42,981 bases of DNA from an uncultured Oscillospiraceae bacterium (GTDB taxonomy: Bacteria > Bacillota > Clostridia > Oscillospirales > Oscillospiraceae): contig CAJUOT010000020.1 in NCBI GenBank assembly GCA_910588135.1, positions 1-42,981 of the forward strand. Reading direction: 5' to 3'. The notes below the pieces were generated by a model. It was not told the DNA's origin and did no database searches. It worked only from the letters and a program-made list of their open reading frames with translations. Each line of letters begins with the position of its first letter. Position 1 is the first letter of the stretch. Below are positions 15,470 through 22,102 of this stretch, piece after piece. The translations under genes and the position numbers were made by a program.

Positions 15470-15660
15470 CCTCCGGCGGGGGTTGCTTTCTCTCACGCGA
15501 GAGAAAGCAACCAAAGAGCGCGCATAGGGGGTTCTCCCCCTATGTACCCCTTTCTTCCTTAGAAAACGGGGTTGCGGATTCCCGGCGCGCAGGATCTGGA
15601 CTGGCTTCTCCCCCATTTGTGCTACCGCCCGTGTGCAGGTACAATTCCACGCAATTCCCA
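15470..15660 (+). repeat. dispersed intergenic repeat, copy 1
   Basis: Begins with a hairpin, GGTTGCTTTCTCTC with GAGAGAAAGCAACC, then CAAAGAGCGCGCA, a GGGGG/CCCCC pair and, near 15618, TTTGTGCTACCGCCCGTGTG. The same ordered blocks (CTTTCT...AGAAAG, CAAAGA, GGGGG, CGGCGCGCA, TTTGTGCTGCCGCCTGTG) recur at 33171-33393 inside the phage-like cluster. No gene was seen in this 280-nt gap. Confidence 0.55.
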
Positions 15661-15703
15661 CGGTCAGCGCCTAAGGGGTGTGCCGTTCGGGGTGTCAGCA
15701 TAA

Positions 15704-15731
15704 AGCAGGCCCGCCGGGTAACCGGCGGGCC
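15704..15731 (-). terminator. terminator of murC
   Basis: A 10-bp GC stem (GGCCCGCCGG at 15708-15717 with 15722-15731) directly after the murC stop on the minus strand. The U-tract is weak (TGCTTTAT). Confidence 0.6.
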
Positions 15732-15736
15732 GTTCG

Positions 15737-17113
15737 TTATTCCGCTTCCTTTACTAACGCTTCCCCGGCAAGGTAAATATCCCCCGCCCCTACCGTGAGG
15801 ATCAAATCCCCCGGCTGGGCCAGCCGCCTGAGCTTTTCCGTCACGTCGGCCAGAGTGGGGCAGAACACGCTGCCGGGAATTTTCGCCGCCAGGTCGGCGG
15901 AGGAGATGCCGATGTCGTTGTCCTCCCGGGCGGCGAAGATTTCCGCCAGCAGGGTGACCGCGGGCCGCCTCAGCACCTCCACGAAGTCGTCGAACAGCTC
16001 GTGGGTGCGGGAGTAGGTGTGGGGCTGGAAGGCGCAGATCACCCGCTTGAAGTCCAGCGCCGCCGCCGTGTCCAGCAGCGCCGCCAGCTCGCCGGGGTGG
16101 TGGGCGTAGTCGTCGCACACCTCTGCGCCGTTGTACATCCCCTTGTACTCAAACCTGCGCCCGGGCAGGCGGAAGTCCCGCATCCCGTCCTCCACCGCCC
16201 GTCCGGGCACCTTGAGGGCGATGGCCGCGGCGGCGGCCGCCAGGGCGTTTTTCACGTTGTGGACCCCCGGCACGGACAGGTCCAGGTGGGCGTACTTCTC
16301 CCCCCGGTACACCACGTCGAAGGAGCCGAAGCCGTGGGCCATGGACAGGTTCTCCGCGTGGACGTCCCCTTTTTCAATGCCGAAGGTCATCACGGGCCGG
16401 GTCTCCCCCCGGAGGGTGAACATGGTGTTCTCATCCTCGCAGTTTGCCACGATGAGCCCGTCCTCCGGCACCTTGTCCGCGAAAGCCCGAAAGGACTTTT
16501 CCACGTCCGCCAGATCCTTGAAATAGTCCAGGTGGTCGGCCTCCACGTTGAGGATCACCGCCACCGTGGGGAAGAAGGACAAAAAGGAGTCACAGTACTC
16601 GCAGGACTCCAGGATGATGGTGTCCCCATGGCCCACCCGGTGGCCCGCCTCCAGCAGGGGCAGGGTGCCGCCGATCATCACCGTGGGGTCGGCCTGGGCC
16701 GCCATGAAGATGTGGGTGCACATGGAGGTGGTGGTGGTCTTGCCGTGGGTGCCCGAGATGCAAAGGGCGTTGTGGTAATCCCGCATGATGGCCCCCCAGG
16801 CCTGGGCCCGCTCGAACACGGGGATGCCGCCGTCCAGCGCGGCCCTGATCTCCGGGTTGCCGTCGTGGACGGCGGCGGTGCGCACCACGCAGTCCGCCCC
16901 CTCCACGCTCCCGGGCAGGTGGCCGATGGCCACCGGGATGCCCAGCGCGCGCAGGTGGAGCACCGTGGCGCTCTCCCGCTGGTCGGAGCCGGTGACCTTC
17001 ACCCCCGCCCCGTGGAGCACCTCCGCCAGCGAGGCCATGGACACCCCGCCGATGCCCACCAGATGGGCCCGCTTCCCCGCCTTCAAATAGTCCCGGATGT
17101 TCCTGTTCTCCAT
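15737..17113 (-). CDS. murC: UDP-N-acetylmuramate--L-alanine ligase
   Basis: ATP-dependent cytoplasmic ligase that adds L-Ala to UDP-MurNAc, the first step of the peptidoglycan stem peptide. The 458-residue protein is full length. The N-terminal UDP-binding motif GIGGVSMASLAEVL begins at residue 20. The ATP loop SGTHGKTTTTSM is at 120-131. The Mur-ligase carboxylated-lysine region and the C-terminal motifs DDYAHHPGE and FQPHTYSRT are present. A TTG 18 nt upstream is in frame, but the ATG with GGGGT spaced 7 nt before it is preferred. It lies alone among envelope genes rather than in a dcw cluster. Confidence 0.94.
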   Translation of the reverse strand: MENRNIRDYLKAGKRAHLVGIGGVSMASLAEVLHGAGVKVTGSDQRESATVLHLRALGIPVAIGHLPGSVEGADCVVRTAAVHDGNPEIRAALDGGIPVFERAQAWGAIMRDYHNALCISGTHGKTTTTSMCTHIFMAAQADPTVMIGGTLPLLEAGHRVGHGDTIILESCEYCDSFLSFFPTVAVILNVEADHLDYFKDLADVEKSFRAFADKVPEDGLIVANCEDENTMFTLRGETRPVMTFGIEKGDVHAENLSMAHGFGSFDVVYRGEKYAHLDLSVPGVHNVKNALAAAAAAIALKVPGRAVEDGMRDFRLPGRRFEYKGMYNGAEVCDDYAHHPGELAALLDTAAALDFKRVICAFQPHTYSRTHELFDDFVEVLRRPAVTLLAEIFAAREDNDIGISSADLAAKIPGSVFCPTLADVTEKLRRLAQPGDLILTVGAGDIYLAGEALVKEAE

Positions 17114-17258
17114 ATCATTACCCCAAATCAAAGCGTCATTTCACGCATTTTCACATAGAAAGCAACCTATTATACAATGGGCCGCGGGAAAATGCAACCA
17201 TGAATCCAGTATAAGCGGAAGGCTGGGGATTTAGACGGGCCGGACGGGCCGCCGGCGC

Positions 17259-17299
17259 AAAAAAATAAGGATGCCCGGCGGGTATCGAACCCGCCGGGC
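17259..17299 (-). terminator. terminator of the padR/DUF4097 operon
   Basis: The stem GCCCGGCGGGT (17273-17283) pairs with ACCCGCCGGGC (17289-17299). On the minus strand it is followed by TCCTTATTTTTTT. It lies 20 nt after the DUF4097 gene stop. Confidence 0.9.
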
Positions 17300-17318
17300 G
17301 TCCGTTCTGCCATCCGTC

Positions 17319-18548
17319 CTACCGGATGAAATCCACGTCCACGTCGCCCAGGTCGCTTTTGGCCTCCAGCTGATAGGGGCAGTTCCCCTTCTGCACCGCC
17401 TTGTCGCCCCGGCCCACGCCGTTCACCGTCACTTTGCCCAGGCTGCACTTCAGCTCGTACCCGCACTCCTGTTCCGCGCAGCCCAGGCTGGCCTCCACCT
17501 GGCCCAGGTTGGTCTTCAGCTCGATCTCCAGCCCCTCGGACAGCTCCTCCAGGCTCAGGGTCACGTCGCCCATGCTGCTGTCCAGGTTGATCTCCTTCGC
17601 CACCCGCGAGTCATGGCACTCCACCTCGCCCAGGTCGCTTTTGGCCTCCAGCTCCTGGGCGGATACGCCGTATACCTCCACGTCGCCCAGGTTGGTCTTG
17701 GCGTTCAGCTTTTTCTCCGCCGTCAGGTCGGACAGCAGGATGTCCCCCAGGCTGGTCTTGACGTTCGCCTTCTCCAGCCGGACATTGTCCGGCACCGTGA
17801 TGTCCACGCTCAGGCTGTGCTCTCCCATCAGCCCGTTCAGGTTCATTTGGAAGCCGCCCGGCTTCGCGTCCTGGATTTTCAGCCTGCCGTCCTCAATCTT
17901 CCACTTCAGCTCATAGCCGCCCAGGTCGCCCACCCGCGCGATGGACAGGGAGTAGTCCCTCCCGGCGCACACCGTGATCCGGCCGAAGCTGATCTCCGCG
18001 TCAATGCCGGAGAACGCGTCCAGGCAGCCGTCCTCCCGGGCCCAGAAGCCCTCGCCGGAGCCTGCGTCCCCCTCGCCCTCTTGGTAGACAGCTGGTATTC
18101 TGGCGGTGTACTCCGGGTCCCCCTCATAGGCGGCGCCAAACTGGGCGTTGTCCACTTCCTCCACCTTTGCCTCCGGGCTGCTGGTGACGTAGGCGGCCGC
18201 GTTCCGGCCCACCAGCCGCCCAAAGGCAGCCGCGCCCATGGCAATGCTCACCACCGTGAACAGGAGGACCGCCGCCGTAATCCCCGCCGCCAGCAGCCAC
18301 GGCCACTTTTTCTTTTTCGGGGGCGTCCAGCGGTTGGCCTGCTCCCAGGTGGTGTAGCCCCCCTCCACCGCCAGGCGGCAGGACAGGGCCCAGGGGTCCC
18401 CCAGCTCGGCCACCACCTGGGCCTCCCGGTCCGGCCCGGCCTCCTCGAAATATTCCGCGTAGTAGCGCAGGATGTCCTGCCGCTCCCGCTCGGGCACCCA
18501 GCGGGCCAGCCCCTCGGCCAGCTCAGCCAAATAGGAAAGTTTATCCAT
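17319..18548 (-). CDS. DUF1700/HAAS-type membrane protein with DUF4097 beta-repeat ectodomain
   Basis: A 409-residue protein. Residues 1-65 form a helical HAAS/DUF1700-type domain (MDKLSYLAELAEGL, with PERERQDILRYYAEYFEEA). A basic PPKKKKW patch and one membrane helix (about 81-104) follow. The rest is a DUF4097-type beta-helix made of repeats, each carrying a version of AKSDLGDVEV, AKTNLGDV or DSSMGDVTL. The C-terminal domain is presumably outside the membrane. Such proteins are usually encoded with a PadR regulator and are thought to sense or modulate envelope state; the ligand is unknown. The start overlaps the padR gene by 8 nt, and padR's last codons (GGAGGAAGAGG) supply the ribosome site. 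Confidence 0.85.
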   Translation of the reverse strand: MDKLSYLAELAEGLARWVPERERQDILRYYAEYFEEAGPDREAQVVAELGDPWALSCRLAVEGGYTTWEQANRWTPPKKKKWPWLLAAGITAAVLLFTVVSIAMGAAAFGRLVGRNAAAYVTSSPEAKVEEVDNAQFGAAYEGDPEYTARIPAVYQEGEGDAGSGEGFWAREDGCLDAFSGIDAEISFGRITVCAGRDYSLSIARVGDLGGYELKWKIEDGRLKIQDAKPGGFQMNLNGLMGEHSLSVDITVPDNVRLEKANVKTSLGDILLSDLTAEKKLNAKTNLGDVEVYGVSAQELEAKSDLGEVECHDSRVAKEINLDSSMGDVTLSLEELSEGLEIELKTNLGQVEASLGCAEQECGYELKCSLGKVTVNGVGRGDKAVQKGNCPYQLEAKSDLGDVDVDFIR

Positions 18549-18861
18549 GTCCCTCTTCCTCCTTCATCAGTTCCTCCACGCCGTCCCGGAATTGCGCCCA
18601 TTCCCCCCGCCGCCGCTCCAGCTGGGTGCGGCCCACGGGGGTGATGGCGTAATAGCGGCGGTTGCGGCCCTGATAGGGCCGGTCGTACACCTTCAGCAGT
18701 CCGTCCCGCTGCAGCCGCCGCAATACCGGGTACAGGGTGGATTCGGAAATTTCCAGCCGGGCCTTCACCTGCTGCGTCAGAATATAGCCGTAGGCGTCCC
18801 CGTGGGACAGCACCGCCAGCACACACCCCTCCAGCAGCTGGGGCCCAATCGCGTATGCCAT
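18541..18861 (-). CDS. PadR-family transcriptional regulator
   Basis: A 106-residue winged-helix protein with the PadR order: an N-terminal helix LLEGCVLAVLSHGDAYGY, a recognition segment SESTLYPVLRRLQRDGLL, a wing with YDRPYQGRNRRYYAITPVG, and a C-terminal helix for dimerisation. It probably represses its own operon, since a perfect inverted repeat overlaps the -10 box upstream. It is translated with the DUF1700/DUF4097 protein and overlaps it by 8 nt. The start follows AGGAGGCGGG. The effector is unknown. Confidence 0.93.
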   Translation of the reverse strand: MAYAIGPQLLEGCVLAVLSHGDAYGYILTQQVKARLEISESTLYPVLRRLQRDGLLKVYDRPYQGRNRRYYAITPVGRTQLERRRGEWAQFRDGVEELMKEEEGHG

Positions 18862-18929
18862 ATACCCGCCTCCTCTCGCCGCCGCAAGGCCGGGACCCGG
18901 CTTTGCAGGCGTTCCATCTCTGGATGTTC

Positions 18930-18961
18930 ATATTATAGATTATATAATATTGCCTTGTCAA
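18930..18961 (-). promoter_or_regulatory. padR operon promoter with overlapping operator palindrome
   Basis: On the minus strand TTGACA (18956-18961), an 18-bp spacer and TATAAT (18932-18937). The 21-bp sequence at 18930-18950 is a perfect inverted repeat, ATATTATA-N5-TATAATAT, that covers the -10 box. This is the expected arrangement for PadR autorepression. Confidence 0.75.
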
Positions 18962-18990
18962 TATACCAGCGCACAATTTTACAAATTCTT

Positions 18991-19028
18991 AAAAAATACC
19001 AAAAGAGCGCCCCCGGTGGGGGCGCTCT
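18991..19028 (-). terminator. terminator downstream of mreB
   Basis: The 11-bp stem AGAGCGCCCCC (19004-19014) pairs with 19018-19028 around a GGT loop. On the minus strand it runs into TTTTGGTATTTTTT. It lies about 460 nt after the mreB stop. Confidence 0.85.
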
Positions 19029-19489
19029 CCGCTGTCCGTTTCTCCGCGCTTCTGCTGTCACGCTGCGCAGCCAGCTGGTCGCTCGGTCGCTTTCGCTCCG
19101 ACTCGGCCTGGTCTGCGGGACGCATCTGCGTCCCTCCGCTCGTGTCTCGCCTTCGGCTCGGTCGGCGGTGGACGCTTGCCACTGGCAAGCACCGCCCTCG
19201 CTCTGCTCCAAGCTCCCTCGCAGCCGCCTGCTCCGCGCTTCTTGCTGGGGCCCCCGCAAAGCCGGCCTTTGGCTTTGTGGGGAAAGGAGGCGCAGTGAAA
19301 TGAGCGAGCTTTCGCCAACGGCGGAAGTGAGCGATATGGAGCTTGCGCCGACGCTGTCACGCTGCGCGCCCTCCGCGACGGCGTCTAAGCCACTCCGACT
19401 GCGCGCGCCGTTTTCCGGCCCTGCGGGCCGAAAAGCCGTCCACTCCGCTCCGTATCTTAGCCGCCTGCTCCCGGGCGCTCCGCGCTTCT
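19029..19489 (-). repeat. low-complexity GC-rich repeat in the mreB 3' region
   Basis: The 460 nt between the mreB stop and its terminator carry no convincing gene. They consist of imperfect palindromes and short repeats such as GCTCGGTCGCTTTCGCTCC, CTCCAAGCTCCCTCGC and CTCCGCGCTTCTT. The part at about 19055-19237 matches, in the same orientation, the 181-bp unit at 27143-27504. Both sit directly after the stop codon of a minus-strand gene. Confidence 0.6.
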
Positions 19490-20512
19490 TTATGACATCT
19501 GCCGGCTCCGGGAGATGTTCATCGTGCCGTCCTGCATCTCGTTCACCCACTCCAGGCTTCGCCCGGTGCCGTTGGCCACGCAGGAGATGGCGTCGTCGGC
19601 CACGTAGGTCTCAATGCCCGTGTGGGACTCGATCAGCTTGTCAAAGCCCCACACCAGCGACCCGCCGCCGGTCATGATGATGCCGTTGCTGGAGATGTCG
19701 GCCACCAGCTCGGGGGGCGTGCGCTCCAGCACGCCGTGGATGGCCTCCAGGATGCGGGAGCAGGGCTCCTCGAAAGCCTCGATCATCTCGCCGGAGGTGA
19801 CGGAGAACACCCGGGGCAGGCCGGTCATCAGGCAGCGGCCCTTGACCTCCATGGAGATCTCCTCCGGCCGGGGGAACACGCAGCCGATGGTCATTTTCAG
19901 TTCCTCCGCCGTGCGGTCGCCGATGAGCACGTTGTGCCGCTTGCGGATGTACTTGATGACCGCCTCGCTGAATGCGTCTCCCGCCACCTTGATGGACGCG
20001 GACTCCACAATTCCGGACAGGGAGATCACGGCGATATCCGCCGTGCCGCCGCCGATGTCCACCACCATGTGGCCGTCGGGCTGGGTGATGTCCACCCCCG
20101 CGCCGATGGCGGCGGCCAGGGGCTCCTCAATGAGGTACACCCGCCGGGCCCCGGCCTGGATGCCCGCGTCGATGACGGCGCGCTCCTCCACCTCGGTGAT
20201 GCCGGAGGGCACGCAGATCACCACCCGGGGCTTGAACACCCGCACGGGGGCCACCTTGCGGATGAACTCCCGGAGCATCCGCTCGGTCATGTCGTAGTCG
20301 GAGATGACCCCCTCCCGCAGCGGGCGGATGGCCACGATGTTGCCGGGGGTCTTGCCCAGCATCTGCTGGGCCTCGGTGCCCACCTTGAGCAGCTTTCCGG
20401 TGTTTTTGTCCAGCGCCACCACCGACGGCTCCCGCAGCACGATGCCCTTGTCCTTGATATAGACCAGTACGCTGGCGGTGCCCAAATCAATGCCGATATC
20501 TCTTGCAAACAT
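19490..20512 (-). CDS. mreB: rod shape-determining protein MreB/Mbl
   Basis: Bacterial actin that guides lateral cell-wall synthesis at the inner face of the membrane. The 340-residue protein starts MFARDIGIDLGTASVLVYI (phosphate-1 loop). VVDIGGGTADIAVI is the phosphate-2 loop and IIMTGGGSLVWGFD the adenosine motif. The length is typical. The start follows AGGAGTGAAAG; an upstream in-frame extension is rejected because it would run over the promoter region. No mreC, mreD or minCDE gene is adjacent, so this may be the solitary Mbl-type paralogue; sequence alone does not separate the two. It ends shortly before a long repeat. Confidence 0.94.
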   Translation of the reverse strand: MFARDIGIDLGTASVLVYIKDKGIVLREPSVVALDKNTGKLLKVGTEAQQMLGKTPGNIVAIRPLREGVISDYDMTERMLREFIRKVAPVRVFKPRVVICVPSGITEVEERAVIDAGIQAGARRVYLIEEPLAAAIGAGVDITQPDGHMVVDIGGGTADIAVISLSGIVESASIKVAGDAFSEAVIKYIRKRHNVLIGDRTAEELKMTIGCVFPRPEEISMEVKGRCLMTGLPRVFSVTSGEMIEAFEEPCSRILEAIHGVLERTPPELVADISSNGIIMTGGGSLVWGFDKLIESHTGIETYVADDAISCVANGTGRSLEWVNEMQDGTMNISRSRQMS

Positions 20513-20620
20513 AGCTTTCACTCCTGTATCAATCCTGCGCCGGGCCCCATCACTGGGAAGTCTGCCCCAAAAGCGCTCTGTGTAGTCATATTCACAGACC
20601 CATACCGGGTACACTCAATA

Positions 20621-20649
20621 ATCATACCTGACAAATCCTGATTTTGCAA
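20621..20649 (-). promoter_or_regulatory. mreB promoter
   Basis: On the minus strand TTGCAA (20644-20649), 17 bp, TATGAT (20621-20626). It leaves a leader of about 100 nt before the mreB start. Confidence 0.65.
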
Positions 20650-20685
20650 GTCTTTTTCCCCGCTCCGCACCTTAAATTTTCGTGA

Positions 20686-20721
20686 AGGCAAAAAACAAGG
20701 CCGCCCCCGGCAGGGCGGCCT
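20686..20721 (-). terminator. terminator of the small 115-residue gene
   Basis: The stem AGGCCGCCC (20698-20706) pairs with GGGCGGCCT (20713-20721) and overlaps the stop codon. On the minus strand it is followed by TTGTTTTTTG. Confidence 0.85.
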
Positions 20722-21067
20722 AAATCACGTCCTCTCCCAGCAGAATTTTGGGCATGGTGATCAGGCAGCGGTTCCATCGCTTGTAAAACCGCTCCAGCCC
20801 CAGCTTGGACACGCGGGCGTGGGCCTCCCCGTCCTCCAGTGTCCAGTGCAGCATATAGGTGACTTTCCCCGCCCATCTTGTCAGGCGGATGGGTAGCTGC
20901 CCCTCCTTCACCGCCTTGAAGTCCGCCTGCCGGTGGGTCCGCTTGACGTACTTCACGTCGATCACCCCGGGCTGCTCCCGGTAGAACTCGGCGACCTCCC
21001 TCATCAGGGCCTCTATCTCGTCCTGCTTTTCCACCTTTGCCTCGTAAATGCAAATCTCGTGGAACAC
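20720..21067 (-). CDS. unknown small protein, possible dimeric alpha-beta barrel
   Basis: A 115-residue protein without signal or membrane segment. The opening MFHEICIYEAKVEKQDEIEAL followed by a helix and the strand VIDVKYVKR resembles the ferredoxin-like start of dimeric alpha-beta-barrel (ABM-type) proteins, and a second strand set is seen around GKVTYMLHWTLED. I do not recognise the family with confidence and assign no function. The gene is monocistronic. Its expression probably depends on the structured leader and hairpin directly upstream (21104-21441). Confidence 0.7.
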   Translation of the reverse strand: MFHEICIYEAKVEKQDEIEALMREVAEFYREQPGVIDVKYVKRTHRQADFKAVKEGQLPIRLTRWAGKVTYMLHWTLEDGEAHARVSKLGLERFYKRWNRCLITMPKILLGEDVI

Positions 21068-21103
21068 CCCAGTCCCTCCCTCTTCGGCCCTTTAACAGCC
21101 CCC

Positions 21104-21166
21104 AGACAAAACTCCGGCCCCCAGCCGTCCTCTTCCGCGGCTGGGGGCCTACTTCTGGGTTTTGTT
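21104..21166 (-). terminator. intrinsic terminator/attenuator hairpin at the end of the structured leader
   Basis: A 12-bp stem, GGCCCCCAGCCG (21116-21127) with CGGCTGGGGGCC (21138-21149), is extended by ACAAAAC with GTTTTGT on the outside. On the minus strand it is followed by a short TTTT tract, 40 nt before the 115-residue gene. Confidence 0.7.
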
Positions 21167-21406
21167 GTCCAAGGGCCTGTACCTTCACTTTCCTCCGATC
21201 TATCGGACGTTTTGCGTTGGGGTTCCGCTTGAAACTGCTGTCTCCCTGTTTCCTCAAACAATGGTGGGCTTCAGACTTGATCTGGCTTCCTTCGCTTGCT
21301 TAAGCGTGTTTGGAACGAGCTGAGGCTTCGTTTCACTTTGCGTTTCCCAATCGCGAAAAGAGTGGTGCGTTCTACGTTAGTACATTGGACTCACCTTTTC
21401 CTTTCT
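21110..21406 (-). ncRNA. candidate structured RNA or regulatory leader (about 300 nt)
   Basis: Lies between a consensus promoter and a strong hairpin, and is lower in GC than its surroundings. It contains a series of small stems on the minus strand: CTTTTCGCG with CGCAAAG (21336-21360), AACGAAGC with GCTCGTT (21314-21332), CGCTT with AAGCG (21293-21306), GTTTGAGGAAAC (21248-21259) and TCCGAT with ATCGGA (21194-21207). It has no long plausible reading frame. No signature of RNase P, tmRNA, SRP, T-box, SAM, lysine, TPP or cyclic-di-GMP classes was recognised. It may be an independent small RNA or an attenuated leader of the 115-residue gene. Confidence 0.55.
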
Positions 21407-21412
21407 GTCTGT

Positions 21413-21441
21413 ATTGTACGATAAGCGCCGGGATTTGTCAA
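21413..21441 (-). promoter_or_regulatory. consensus promoter of the structured RNA candidate
   Basis: On the minus strand TTGACA (21436-21441), 17 bp, TACAAT (21413-21418). This is one of the best promoters in the window, located just after the terminator of the phage-like cluster. Confidence 0.8.
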
Positions 21442-21462
21442 CCCCTTTTTGTGAAATTTTTT

Positions 21463-21495
21463 AAAAAATCTGCCGGCCCGCCCGGGCGGGGCCGG
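21463..21495 (-). terminator. terminator of the phage-like cluster
   Basis: A GC-rich stem on the minus strand (GGGCGGGGCCGG at 21484-21495 with CCGGCCCGCCC at 21473-21483, one bulged base), followed by CAGATTTTTT. It lies 10 nt after the last phage-like gene. Confidence 0.8.
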
Positions 21496-21505
21496 GGCGC
21501 GCCCC

Positions 21506-22102
21506 TCACCCCTCCCCGCCCTCGAAGCCGTCGTTTTCAACGGCCAGCCCGTACCAGCTCAGCCCGGCGGCCGCGGCCCGCCCCCAGGTGGGATGCCGGC
21601 CGGCCGCCATGGCCCACGTGTTGTACCAGAATACGTAGGTGATGTCCAGGTGGCTGGGCAGAATCTCCTCGATGATGGCCCGCAGCTGGGGGAAGCCCTC
21701 CGGAATGCCCGCCGTCTCCGGGAAGTACACCTTCACATAGCCGGGCCTGCCCGTCTCCTCCGCCCTGACGTTCAGGCCGCACCCCCGCAGCGTGTCGTTG
21801 ATGGCCCTGGGGGTGAAGCTGTCGCCGCCGATGCGCAGCAGCGCGGCCAGGGCCGTCCGCCGCTGTCCCGCCGTCCTGCACACGGGGCGGTAGGGCAGCA
21901 GCGCCTCAATCCGCTCCAGGCCAAACCCCTCCGCGCTGGTCAGGCTCATCTCCCGGGCGGTGCTGTCCAGCTCCGCCCCCGCGCGGTCCAGGCAGGCCCC
22001 GTAGGCGGCCAGCTCCCCCCGGTTGACGGCGCCGGGGCGCAGGTCGTACACCCCCAGGGGCTGGAGCAGCGCCGCCAGATAGTCCTCAAAGTTCAGCGTC
22101 AT
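21506..22102 (-). CDS. phage tail protein XkdU-like (DUF2313, gpI-type)
   Basis: A 198-residue baseplate periphery protein, last gene of the cluster. Its N-terminus MTLNFEDYLAALLQPLGVYDL and the stretch AGAELDSTAREMSLTSAEGFGLERIE are typical of XkdU/YmfQ (DUF2313). Family members sit next to baseplate protein J and help attach fibres in PBSX. The start overlaps the XkdT-like stop as ATGA. A longer frame upstream lies inside the xkdT-like gene and is not used. Normally fibre genes would follow here, but this cluster ends with a terminator instead. Confidence 0.8.
   Translation of the reverse strand: MTLNFEDYLAALLQPLGVYDLRPGAVNRGELAAYGACLDRAGAELDSTAREMSLTSAEGFGLERIEALLPYRPVCRTAGQRRTALAALLRIGGDSFTPRAINDTLRGCGLNVRAEETGRPGYVKVYFPETAGIPEGFPQLRAIIEEILPSHLDITYVFWYNTWAMAAGRHPTWGRAAAAGLSWYGLAVENDGFEGGEG

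Noticed and set aside
17270..17320. Fragment of a tRNA gene: GGCGGGTTCGATACCCGCC looks like a T arm
   Set aside because: No D or anticodon arm precedes it; the upstream bases are the end of the DUF4097 gene. It is fully explained as the stem-loop of a terminator.
18933..19550. 205-codon frame antisense in the mreB 3' region
   Set aside because: It runs through palindromic repeats and a terminator and would overlap mreB; the product is Arg/Ser/Ala low complexity.
21013..21261. Short frames within the structured RNA candidate read as protein
   Set aside because: Two frames are open across the same bases, neither has a ribosome site, the composition is Arg/Pro/Gly-rich, and a terminator hairpin lies inside them. 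A small protein cannot be fully excluded.
21110..21406. Structured RNA as RNase P, tmRNA, SRP RNA or a known riboswitch
   Set aside because: No conserved signature of these RNAs was found on either strand, for example no tRNA-like end and no GGAAG-type SRP tip in the right context.
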